This document shows, piece after piece, positions 7,920 to 15,863 of a stretch of 64,000 nucleotides of DNA. The notes below the pieces were generated by a model. The model searched no databases and was not told the origin of the DNA. It saw nothing but the letters and a program-made list of their open reading frames with translations. Both the position numbers and the translations under genes were made by a program. Source of the DNA: RGIG9115 sp045649825 (GTDB lineage Bacteria; Bacillota; Clostridia; UBA1381); NCBI GenBank assembly GCA_045649825.1, contig JAZRQO010000002.1, positions 1 through 64,000 of the forward strand, read 5' to 3'. Each line of letters opens with the position of its first letter. Positions within the stretch are counted from its first letter, which is position 1.

Positions 7920-8348
7920 ATGGATGGAGTAAAGAGGAATGTACTTGTTACGGTTGACACCGTTCAGAAGGACGGCGGCGATAAAACCCGTATTTCAAAT
8001 CAATATAAAGGCACTCTTTATGAGAAAAAGGGAAAGTATTATATATTCTATACTGAATACGGCGAAGAGGGCGATAAAATGTCCGACAGCGTTGTAAGAT
8101 GTGACGGTGAAACCATAGAAATAAAGCGTACAGGGGCATATTCTTCCGTGCTTTCATTTAAAAGCGGAGAGGAGTATAAAACTATTTACTCCACACCTTA
8201 TGGCGGAATGCCTGTTTCTCTTAAATGTAAAAAGGTACTCTGTGCCCTTGACGTCGAAGGCGGTAAAATCATACTTGATTATAAAATGAATATTACCGAT
8301 AAAAACTACGAAAATTACGTAACAATTTCTGTGAAATGCACAGATTGA
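7920..8348 (+). CDS. DUF1934 (YwiB-like) beta-barrel protein
   Basis: 142 residues matching the DUF1934 calycin-like family: alternating beta-strand pattern, the opening VLVTVDTVQKDGGDKTRIS and the middle YIFYTEYGEEG. The function of the family is unknown. Its ATG follows the ddl stop without a gap and its end overlaps the leader of the S41 protease gene, so translation is likely coupled. Confidence 0.85.
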   Translation: MDGVKRNVLVTVDTVQKDGGDKTRISNQYKGTLYEKKGKYYIFYTEYGEEGDKMSDSVVRCDGETIEIKRTGAYSSVLSFKSGEEYKTIYSTPYGGMPVSLKCKKVLCALDVEGGKIILDYKMNITDKNYENYVTISVKCTD

Positions 8349-8359
8349 AAGGAAACGAT

Positions 8360-9796
8360 ATGAAATTTAAACGACTAATTGCAATGCTTATGTGTTTTGC
8401 AATGTTCATTGCACCTTCTTCCGCTTTAGCTGAATATGAATTCAGCCCTGAATACGGTGTGTTTGAACAAGTTGCAGGATACATATCGACGTACTATATT
8501 GATGATACTCTTGATGATTCACAAATTATGCTGAGGGCAATTTCTGAATATCTCAAGGATGACGATGGAAAGCTTTTGGAACTTCTAAAGAGTATGCTTC
8601 TTTCCTTAGACCCCTACAGTGAATTTTTTACTAGAGAAGAGTATTTGAGTTTTGTTAATAATATTAACAGAACGTTTTACGGAATAGGTGTCCGCATCGA
8701 ACAACGTGAGGGATATGTGGTTATAACCGGATTTACTCAGGGAAGCTCTGCTGAAGCCTGCGGAATGATGGTTGGCGATAAAATATCCCAGGTTAACGGA
8801 GAGGATATGTATGGAAAAAATACAAATACTGTCCGTAATGCAATTGCAGGTGAGCTTGGTAAAGCTGTAACTGTTTCTGTTTTAAGAAACGGTGAAACAT
8901 ATACATATGATGTAAAACGGTGCGAGGTTAACGAGGATACCGTTACATATCTTAAATTATCTGATGATGTAGCATATATCAGTGTTATTGATATGTCAGA
9001 CCATACTGCTGAAGAATTTACTGAGGCCCTTAATTCTGCTGACAAAGACGGAATAAAGAATATTATTCTTGACCTTCGTAACAATGGCGGTGGGTATCTT
9101 GACTGTGCTGTAAAGCTTGGACGTATGGTTGTGCCTGAAGGTGTTATTGTAGACACTAAATACCGTCAGCCATATATGAATCAAACCTTTTATTCGGAGC
9201 TTAAATCTACAAAGTATAAATTTAATGTACTTGTGAATGAATACACTGCAAGCGCCGCTGAAATCTTGGCAGGAGCTATGCAGGATTCAAAGGCAGGAAC
9301 TCTTATAGGGACAAAAACTTACGGCAAGGGTGTAATACAGGGAACATTCCCGTTGTCAAACGGCTCAGTGTTTAAACTGACTATAGGTCATTATCTCACA
9401 CGAAACGGTAATGCCATAAACGAGGTCGGACTTTTCCCCGATGTTGAGGTAGAAAATGTTCTCAAGCCGATAGATATTAAGGATTATACTTCTTTCAGTT
9501 TTTTTGAAAAGCTTAAATTGGGTTATAAAGGTAACGACGTAAAATCGGCTAAAGAAAAGCTCTATTACCTAGGTTACTATAACGGTGAGATTAACGACGA
9601 ATTTGATTTATTCCTTGAAGAGGCAATTAAGGATTTCCAGGAAAAAATGGATTTGTATTCGTACGGAGTGCTTGATTTAACAACTCAATCCAGAATTGAC
9701 AAAGAGTTTTCAAAGCTTGAAATTCTCGTTGATGCACAGCTTAACAAGGCGTATGAAATGTTTACTGGAGAGAAAGAAATTCCAAATATAAAATAA
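8360..9796 (+). CDS. S41-family C-terminal processing protease (CtpA-like)
   Basis: Secreted or membrane-anchored serine protease of 478 residues. It has an N-terminal hydrophobic signal with likely cleavage after SALA (about 24), a PDZ domain (about 105-190, GIGVRIEQREGYVVITGF), and the S41 domain with catalytic Ser298 in TASAAEI and Lys323 in TYGKGV, the expected 25-residue spacing. A C-terminal peptidoglycan-binding-like repeat follows (about 395-450, VKSAKEKLYYLGYYNG). The start follows AAAGGA at 8348-8353. Spore-forming Clostridia often use such proteases at the cell wall; the ddl neighbourhood agrees with an envelope role. Confidence 0.93.
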   Translation: MKFKRLIAMLMCFAMFIAPSSALAEYEFSPEYGVFEQVAGYISTYYIDDTLDDSQIMLRAISEYLKDDDGKLLELLKSMLLSLDPYSEFFTREEYLSFVNNINRTFYGIGVRIEQREGYVVITGFTQGSSAEACGMMVGDKISQVNGEDMYGKNTNTVRNAIAGELGKAVTVSVLRNGETYTYDVKRCEVNEDTVTYLKLSDDVAYISVIDMSDHTAEEFTEALNSADKDGIKNIILDLRNNGGGYLDCAVKLGRMVVPEGVIVDTKYRQPYMNQTFYSELKSTKYKFNVLVNEYTASAAEILAGAMQDSKAGTLIGTKTYGKGVIQGTFPLSNGSVFKLTIGHYLTRNGNAINEVGLFPDVEVENVLKPIDIKDYTSFSFFEKLKLGYKGNDVKSAKEKLYYLGYYNGEINDEFDLFLEEAIKDFQEKMDLYSYGVLDLTTQSRIDKEFSKLEILVDAQLNKAYEMFTGEKEIPNIK

Positions 9797-9801
9797 TTAT
9801 T

Positions 9802-9842
9802 AAAAAGCTCTCAGGCTTATTCAGCCGTGAGAGCTTTTTTTA
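9802..9842. terminator. Bidirectional terminator between ctpA and the PPTase gene
   Basis: AAAAAGCTCTCA, 15-base loop, TGAGAGCTTTTTT. It serves both converging genes and overlaps the 3' end of the PPTase coding region. Confidence 0.9.
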
Positions 9843-10410
9843 GTGTTGCCACTGTTACGCAGTAGTTTTTATAAAATAACGTTTCAGTGTTGTATTTGTT
9901 TTTGTTTATATTTTTACGTATACCTGATACACCTTCACCCGTAAGCTTTAAAATTGCTTCTTTCTCTGTCCACAGTGCGGTAAAATCTTCGTTTGGAGTT
10001 TTTGATTTGCACAACATATGCGTAATTTCTGCTCCAAAAATCTTTTCGCTCATGGAGTTGTTGAATTTTCTGATTTTTTCAACATCAATACCAACGGGGG
10101 AGTCTGATACTGCACATACTGTTATCGTGTCTGAATGGGATATGCTAAGATGTATATTCTGGGAGGTTTTAGGATAAGGCTTACCATTTTGTGTATATGC
10201 AATTTCAAGGTCGTTTACGTTGACATTGAAAACTTTAAAAAGTGCATATTTTGCAAGAGCAATGCCGATAATTGAGTTATCGGCATTGCTCTTGATTTTT
10301 TGATTTAATATTATTTGTTTTTTTTCTTCTTGTGCCGCCTTCATTAGCACGTTAAAGTCATGCTCACTTAAAGGCTCATTGTTTTCGGAAGCAAATACTT
10401 CTAAAATCAT
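9817..10410 (-). CDS. 4'-phosphopantetheinyl transferase (Sfp/AcpT superfamily)
   Basis: A 197-residue enzyme that moves phosphopantetheine from CoA to the serine of a carrier protein. The magnesium-binding GIDVEKIRKF and the helix WTEKEAILKLTGEG are plain. Its start overlaps the stop of the ACP gene by four bases, so this carrier protein is the obvious substrate. The size lies between AcpS (~120) and Sfp (~225). It ends the acyl ligase - ACP - PPTase operon. Confidence 0.92.
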   Translation of the reverse strand: MILEVFASENNEPLSEHDFNVLMKAAQEEKKQIILNQKIKSNADNSIIGIALAKYALFKVFNVNVNDLEIAYTQNGKPYPKTSQNIHLSISHSDTITVCAVSDSPVGIDVEKIRKFNNSMSEKIFGAEITHMLCKSKTPNEDFTALWTEKEAILKLTGEGVSGIRKNINKNKYNTETLFYKNYCVTVATLKKALTAE

Positions 10411-10625
10411 ACCCTGTCTTCTATGTAGTCAACTACATCCTGAACTGTAACCATTTTGTGGGCATCTCTATCTGAAATTTCAATTTCAAACTCATCTTCA
10501 AATGCCATTATGATTGAGATGACATCAAATGAAGTAAGTCCCAAATCTGCTGTGAGGGAAGCTTCGGGTGTGATTACATCTGCATCTGCAAATTCTCCTA
10601 AAATATTTTTAACTCTTTCAAACAT
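10407..10625 (-). CDS. Acyl carrier protein
   Basis: 72 residues with an ACP four-helix pattern. Ser32 in LGLTSFDVI is the phosphopantetheine site; the usual DSL is TSF here. The C-terminal half is acidic. It sits between an AMP-forming ligase and a PPTase, with no ketosynthase nearby, so it is probably a specialised carrier loaded directly by the ligase rather than the fatty-acid-synthase ACP. Confidence 0.93.
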   Translation of the reverse strand: MFERVKNILGEFADADVITPEASLTADLGLTSFDVISIIMAFEDEFEIEISDRDAHKMVTVQDVVDYIEDRV

Positions 10626-10640
10626 AATATAAATCCTTTC

Positions 10641-12209
10641 TTAGTTGTATTTTCGTTTAATTTTCTTTGTTGTGGTCTTTTCAAATTCAGTATCTCTGAA
10701 TGTAACCTTCTTAATCTGCTTGTAAGCAGGGAGGTTTTTGTTAAGCTCGTTTATAGCTTCCTGTATACCTTCTTTGTTTTCCGCATAGATTTCGGCTCCT
10801 ATATAGTCACCTTCTGCTGAAACTATAACTTCGTTTACATTGGGAATTGAGGTGATGATAAGGTCTTCAAGCTCTTCGGGAGATACGTTTTTACCGTTGC
10901 TGAGGATTATAAGGTTCTTTTTTCTTCCTGTTATAAAAAGAATATTTCCTTCAAGATGTCCAAGGTCGCCTGTTTTGAACCAACCATCGTCAAATGCTTC
11001 TTCGGTTGCTTTTTCGTCGTCAAAGTAACCGAGCATTACGTTATCGCCTTTAACAAGTATTTCGCCGTCTTTGATTTTTACATCACAGCAGTTACAAACT
11101 ACACCGACGCTGCCGAGTACGAGATTTCCGTATTCGTTAACTGAAACAACAGGAGAACATTCTGTTATGCCGTAGCCGTTAAGAACAGTAATGCCGAAGT
11201 CGTCAAATCCTTTTGTATATACATCGCTGATGGGAGCACCACCAGCAACGAGAAGGTCCAGATTTCCACCGAGCTGATCAAGTATGGATTTGAAAAGTTT
11301 CCGTCTGATGTCTATACCGACTTTTCTCAATCCATTGCTGATTTTTATCATTATTTTGAGAAGCTTATCTTTTTTCTGCTCCTTTGCACCGTTCCAGATG
11401 TTCTTATATAGTGACTCTAGATAAAGAGGTACAACACAAATGTTACGGGGCTTGAATTCAGCTAAATCCTTTTTAAAGTTTCTGAGGCTTGCGTTGATGG
11501 CGGTTGTTCCCTCAAACATAATATTTGCAATAACGCTTGTAGAGAATGCAAATGTATGATGAAGCGGGAGAGTAAGCAGTGTATCGCCCGCAAGTGAAGA
11601 GATACTTCCTGCAGCATTTATATCTGCTATCATATTCTTTGGAGAAAGCATAACACCCTTTGGCTTACCTGTTGTTCCTGATGTGAAAATAATTGAGCTC
11701 ATTGCATCTCCATCGGGAACGAAGTCGATATATTCTGTGTTGCCTTCTTCAATAATTTTCTGACCTTCTTCATAGAATTTGTCAAAATCTTTCATTGAGT
11801 AGGTTCTAAGCTCTGAATTATCTTCTGCAATATCGCTGTATGAATCTGCATAAATGAGAGCAGTACATCCGCTTCTTGTAATAAGCTCCTTTAAGTCGCC
11901 TGCAGGAAGTTCTTTATCAAGGGGAACAACAACGTTTCCGCCGTTTACAATTGCGAAGTATGAAACAATCCATTCATAGCTGTTTTCTCCTATAAGGGCG
12001 ATTTTTGTGTTCTTATGGTTGCAGCTGTAAAGATATGTTCCGAGTGCTTCAATGTGCTTTTTGAACTGCTCTGCAGTGATTTCCACTATTTCTTTTTTAA
12101 ACCTGTATCTATAGGCAATTTTGTTTGATGAGTTTACTCTGAAGTCAATTAAATCTTTGAAATTTTCAAGCTCCAACGGCTTTTCAAAAGGCTTATATTT
12201 GATTTTCAT
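10641..12209 (-). CDS. AMP-forming acyl-CoA/acyl-ACP synthetase
   Basis: A 522-residue ANL-superfamily adenylating enzyme. It shows the P-loop TSGTTGKPKG (176-185), GYGITECSPV, the TGDLG hinge-side motif, and the C-terminal lysine region TTTKKIKRK. It would activate a carboxylic acid as an acyl-adenylate and pass it to the phosphopantetheine of the ACP 15 bases downstream. The substrate cannot be read from the sequence; similar trios make acyl-ACPs for lipid or natural-product modification. It is the first gene of its operon. Confidence 0.92.
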   Translation of the reverse strand: MKIKYKPFEKPLELENFKDLIDFRVNSSNKIAYRYRFKKEIVEITAEQFKKHIEALGTYLYSCNHKNTKIALIGENSYEWIVSYFAIVNGGNVVVPLDKELPAGDLKELITRSGCTALIYADSYSDIAEDNSELRTYSMKDFDKFYEEGQKIIEEGNTEYIDFVPDGDAMSSIIFTSGTTGKPKGVMLSPKNMIADINAAGSISSLAGDTLLTLPLHHTFAFSTSVIANIMFEGTTAINASLRNFKKDLAEFKPRNICVVPLYLESLYKNIWNGAKEQKKDKLLKIMIKISNGLRKVGIDIRRKLFKSILDQLGGNLDLLVAGGAPISDVYTKGFDDFGITVLNGYGITECSPVVSVNEYGNLVLGSVGVVCNCCDVKIKDGEILVKGDNVMLGYFDDEKATEEAFDDGWFKTGDLGHLEGNILFITGRKKNLIILSNGKNVSPEELEDLIITSIPNVNEVIVSAEGDYIGAEIYAENKEGIQEAINELNKNLPAYKQIKKVTFRDTEFEKTTTKKIKRKYN

Positions 12210-12244
12210 TGTATTACACTCCTTGTAATCTAATATTCAATACT

Positions 12245-12273
12245 ATAATACCACTTCTTTCTTTTTTTGTCAA
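12245..12273 (-). promoter_or_regulatory. Promoter of the acyl ligase-ACP-PPTase operon
   Basis: Minus-strand TTGACA (12273-12268), 17-base spacer, TATTAT (12250-12245), 36 bases before the start codon. Confidence 0.8.
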
Positions 12274-12452
12274 TAAAATTCGCTTAGTTTAATCAATTTG
12301 TAATATTACAATGTTAAGGGTTTGTATTTATCTAAATTTTGTGCAGGTGAAATTTGTTTTTTTGTAAACATAGCCATAAAATATAAAAAACTATTTATTT
12401 TTTTATTTTTTTATGATAGTATTGTTTTGTTTAAAAATGTAAAAGGATATGA

Positions 12453-13301
12453 ATGATAATGATAGAAATCAGAAATTTATCTTTCAGTTATCAAAAAGAA
12501 TTAACAGACATTGAAAGCAAAGCTCTTGATAATGTTAGCCTTACAATAAATAAAGGTGAATTTGTCGCTATTCTCGGTCATAACGGCTCAGGAAAGTCTA
12601 CCCTTGCAAAGCATTTCAACGGTATTCTTATCCCCGATTCGGGTGATTGTTTGGTTGATGGTATTAACACTAAGGATGAAGACCGCCTTTTTGACATACG
12701 TTCAAATGTTGGTATGGTGTTTCAAAATCCCGATAATCAGATGGTTGCGGCAGTTGTGGAGGATGATGTTGCATTTGCGCCCGAAAATCTCGGTGTCCCG
12801 TCTAATGAAATCCGCAACCGTGTGAATAATTGCCTTAAGGCTGTGGGAATGTATGAATTCAGACGTGAACAACCTGCTCATCTTTCAGGAGGTCAGAAGC
12901 AAAGGGTGGCAATAGCCTCCGTTCTTGCAATGGAGCCGCAGTATATTATACTTGACGAGCCAACTGCTATGCTTGATCCTCTAGGACGCAGAGAGGTTAT
13001 GGAAACAATAAAAAAACTCAATAGGGATAGAGGTGTCACTGTCGTATTGATTACTCATTATATGGATGAGGCGGCAGAGGCAGACCGTGTTGTGGTAATG
13101 GACAAGGGCAGTGTTTTGCTTGACAATACACCTTTTGAGGTGTTTAAAAACATTTCTCTTCTTAAGAAAATTGGTCTTGATGTTCCCCAGGCTACTGAGC
13201 TTGCTTTTGTACTCAGGGAGCAAGGATTTGATGTTCCTCACGTTATAACTCCTGATGAATGCCTGAATGAAATTTTACGTTTGTTGGAGGCGGGTAAATG
13301 A
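12453..13301 (+). CDS. ecfA1: ECF transporter ATP-binding protein EcfA1
   Basis: 282 residues. Walker A GHNGSGKST, signature LSGGQKQR and Walker B YIILDEPTAMLD are intact. It is one of two ATPases powering a group II energy-coupling-factor transporter for vitamins or metals. ATG 12453 follows AAAAGG by a short spacer; a second in-frame ATG lies six bases on. The gene overlaps ecfA2 by four bases (ATGA). No S (substrate) component lies in this window, so the module is shared by S proteins encoded elsewhere. Confidence 0.95.
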   Translation: MIMIEIRNLSFSYQKELTDIESKALDNVSLTINKGEFVAILGHNGSGKSTLAKHFNGILIPDSGDCLVDGINTKDEDRLFDIRSNVGMVFQNPDNQMVAAVVEDDVAFAPENLGVPSNEIRNRVNNCLKAVGMYEFRREQPAHLSGGQKQRVAIASVLAMEPQYIILDEPTAMLDPLGRREVMETIKKLNRDRGVTVVLITHYMDEAAEADRVVVMDKGSVLLDNTPFEVFKNISLLKKIGLDVPQATELAFVLREQGFDVPHVITPDECLNEILRLLEAGK

Positions 13302-14155
13302 TAACAGTTAAAAATCTCACCTACACATACGGAGATACTTCCGCAGGTGGCAGAACAGTGCTTAGAAATGTAAATCTTGAAATTGACAAGGGCCAAATTG
13401 TTGCTCTTATTGGTCACACGGGCTGCGGTAAATCCACGCTAATTCAGCATTTCAACGCATTGCTTCTACCGACGGAAGGAACAGTTGCGGTTGACGGAAT
13501 TGATGTTACCGCAAAATCTACCGATAAAACTGAAATCAGAAAAAAGGTTGGACTTGTTTTTCAATATCCTGAATATCAGCTTTTTGAAGAAACAGTTTAT
13601 GCAGATATAGCATATGGCCCTAAAAATCTTGGGCTTGATGATGAAGAAGTAAAACGCAGGGTTGAACGTGCCTGTGCGGATATGGAGATTGATGAAAAGT
13701 ACTTTTTCAAATCTCCTTTTGAACTTTCTGGCGGGCAGAAGAGAAGGGTAGCAATAGCGGGTGTTATTGCTATGGAGCCTTCAGTTCTGGTTCTTGACGA
13801 GCCTGTTGCAGGGCTTGATCCAAAAGGGAGGGATAGGATTTTATCTCTAATAAAGCATTTGCACGAAATGCGTCCCGATATGACAGTTATTTTTGTTTCG
13901 CATTCCATGGAGGATGTGGCAGGACTTGCCGAAAAAATAATTGTTATGAACAAAGGAACTGTTGCAATGACAGGAACCGTTGCTGAGGTTTTCTCTCAAG
14001 GCGAAAAAATCAAAGAAATGGGCTTGAGCGTTCCTCAGATAACTGCCATAACTGACACGATAAGGCAGGCGGGCTATGAATTGCCACCACATATTTATAC
14101 TCTCAAATATGGTGTTAATGCAATAATCGAGCTTCTCCGGAAGGAGGGCAAATGA
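13298..14155 (+). CDS. ecfA2: ECF transporter ATP-binding protein EcfA2
   Basis: 285 residues with Walker A GHTGCGKST, signature LSGGQKRR and Walker B VLVLDEPVAGLD. It forms the ATPase heterodimer with EcfA1. Typical EcfA2 features are the N-terminal TYTYGD-like segment and the longer C-terminal domain ending in a helix that contacts EcfT. A strong AAGGAGGG at its 3' end serves ecfT. Confidence 0.95.
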   Translation: MITVKNLTYTYGDTSAGGRTVLRNVNLEIDKGQIVALIGHTGCGKSTLIQHFNALLLPTEGTVAVDGIDVTAKSTDKTEIRKKVGLVFQYPEYQLFEETVYADIAYGPKNLGLDDEEVKRRVERACADMEIDEKYFFKSPFELSGGQKRRVAIAGVIAMEPSVLVLDEPVAGLDPKGRDRILSLIKHLHEMRPDMTVIFVSHSMEDVAGLAEKIIVMNKGTVAMTGTVAEVFSQGEKIKEMGLSVPQITAITDTIRQAGYELPPHIYTLKYGVNAIIELLRKEGK

Positions 14156-14156
14156 T

Positions 14157-14972
14157 ATGTTCAAAGATGTGATTATTGGTCAATATATTGACGGAAATTC
14201 TTTTATACACCGTATGGACCCCAAAATGAAAATTATTATTTCATTTATGTATATGATTCTTCTTTTCTGTATTAATTCAGTTGTATCATACGGTATTGTG
14301 AGCATCTTTACATTTGCAATTCTTCTTTCATGTGGTGTGCGGATGCGACTTATTTTCAAAGGCATAAAGCCTATGGTGTTTATTCTTGTGTTTACTGCTT
14401 TGATGAATCTTCTTATGACGCCCGGTGACAAGCTTTTTTCGCTGGATGTTTTCGGATTGTTTGAACTTTCAGTTTCGAAGCAGGGAGTAAGAACAGGGTT
14501 ACTTATGGTTATACGTCTTTTATATCTTCTCCTTGCTACATCAGTTCTAACTTTGACTACAACCCCCCTTAAGCTTACTGACGGTATTGAGCGTTTATTA
14601 AGACCTTTTTCTGTAATCAAAGTCCCTGCACACGAAATTGCAATGATGATGACGATAGCTCTCAGATTTATTCCAACCCTTGCAGATGAAACCGACAAGA
14701 TTATAAAGGCTCAGAAGGCAAGAGGTGCAGATTTTGAATCGGGTGGCATAATAAAGAGAGCAAAGGCGCTTATACCTATACTTGTTCCTTTGTTTGTGAG
14801 TGCTTTCAGACGTGCAGACGAGCTTGCAACAGCTATGGAGGCAAGGTGCTACAGAGGCGGCAAGGGGAGAACTAAAATGACAGAGTATCATATGGGGAAA
14901 CGAGATATTGTGGCTCTCGGACTGTTCTTTGTATTTGTAATTCTTGTTTTGTTAGCAGAATTTTATTTGTAA
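14157..14972 (+). CDS. ecfT: ECF transporter transmembrane protein EcfT
   Basis: 271 residues with about five membrane spans and the two coupling-helix motifs that dock the ATPases, KAQKARGADF and MEARCYRGG. It is the scaffold of the ECF transporter. It starts one base after the ecfA2 stop behind AAGGAGGG (14141-14148), and the operon ends at the hairpin 14983-15015. Confidence 0.95.
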   Translation: MFKDVIIGQYIDGNSFIHRMDPKMKIIISFMYMILLFCINSVVSYGIVSIFTFAILLSCGVRMRLIFKGIKPMVFILVFTALMNLLMTPGDKLFSLDVFGLFELSVSKQGVRTGLLMVIRLLYLLLATSVLTLTTTPLKLTDGIERLLRPFSVIKVPAHEIAMMMTIALRFIPTLADETDKIIKAQKARGADFESGGIIKRAKALIPILVPLFVSAFRRADELATAMEARCYRGGKGRTKMTEYHMGKRDIVALGLFFVFVILVLLAEFYL

Positions 14973-14982
14973 TTTGATTTTT

Positions 14983-15015
14983 AAATGGTGGATATTAAAA
15001 ATTATCCACCATTTT
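14983..15015 (+). terminator. Terminator of the ecf operon
   Basis: AAATGGTGGATA, eight-base loop, TATCCACCATTTT. Confidence 0.8.
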
Positions 15016-15082
15016 CCTTACATAAAAATTCCTCAGTTGCACACAATAGATTTGTAAATTCAAACAAAAGGAGCAGCTGAAA

Positions 15083-15622
15083 ATGAAAGCAACTGGAATA
15101 GTAAGAAGAATAGATGATTTGGGGCGTGTGGTAATCCCTAAAGAGCTACGACGTACTCTCCGCATACGTGAAGGGGATCCGCTTGAGATATATACCACTA
15201 CAGACGGTGAGGTTATATTCAAAAAATACTCACCTATAGGCGAGCTTGGGGATTTTGCAACAAGTTATGTGGAAACTCTCTCGAAAACAAGCGGTCTTGG
15301 TGCATGCATAACTGATAGGGATAATGTCATAGCTGTTTCAGGAATTCCTAAAAAAGAATTTCTTGAAAAATCTGTAAGTCATGACATTGAGCAGTTTATG
15401 AACGACAAAACGGTGTTCAATTCTGCAGGTGACAGCAAAAAGGTGCTGATAGTTGATTCTGCAGTTGATTACAATGCAGGAGTGGTTATGCCTATAATTT
15501 CTGAAGGAGATACAATAGGTTCAGTGATTTTTGCAGTTAAAGCAGGCGAAAAGCCCGGAGAGGTGGAAATGAAGCTTGCTGAAAGTGCTGCTGGATTTTT
15601 AGGAAAGCATATGGAAGGCTGA
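15083..15622 (+). CDS. spoVT: SpoVT-type transcriptional regulator (AbrB domain plus GAF domain)
   Basis: 179 residues. The N-terminal AbrB swapped-hairpin DNA-binding domain (1-50) reads GIVRRIDDLGRVVIPKELRRTLRIREGDPLEIY. A GAF-like sensor domain follows (about 55-178). This architecture and length match SpoVT, a late-sporulation regulator of the forespore sigma-G regulon in Bacillus. AAAGGAG precedes the ATG. It is monocistronic between two terminators. Confidence 0.93.
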   Translation: MKATGIVRRIDDLGRVVIPKELRRTLRIREGDPLEIYTTTDGEVIFKKYSPIGELGDFATSYVETLSKTSGLGACITDRDNVIAVSGIPKKEFLEKSVSHDIEQFMNDKTVFNSAGDSKKVLIVDSAVDYNAGVVMPIISEGDTIGSVIFAVKAGEKPGEVEMKLAESAAGFLGKHMEG

Positions 15623-15624
15623 GT

Positions 15625-15662
15625 AAAACAGGGTTGCAAAGCATATTGCAATCCTGTTTTTA
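15625..15662 (+). terminator. Terminator of spoVT
   Basis: AAAACAGGGTTGCA, eight-base loop, TGCAATCCTGTTTT; one G-U pair. Confidence 0.9.
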
Positions 15663-15785
15663 ATATGTATACTAAATAGAATATAATGATATATAAATTT
15701 TTATATGGCTATAATGTAGTTTTTATATTATGATTTAAATATCACAAAAAATCTTATAGATTGTTCCTAAAATTCATTAAAAACA

Positions 15786-15814
15786 TTGACGTTTAGGTAT
15801 TTTTAAGCTAAAAT
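15786..15814 (+). promoter_or_regulatory. Promoter of hppA
   Basis: TTGACG, 17-base spacer, TAAAAT, about 50 bases before the hppA start. Confidence 0.7.
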
Positions 15815-15863
15815 AGTGCTTATACTAAAAAATAGGACATTAAATTATTTGGAGGAATTATTG

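Noticed and set aside
13847..14164. Minus-strand frame inside ecfA2
   Set aside because: It is antisense to a well-supported gene and shares no features with known proteins.
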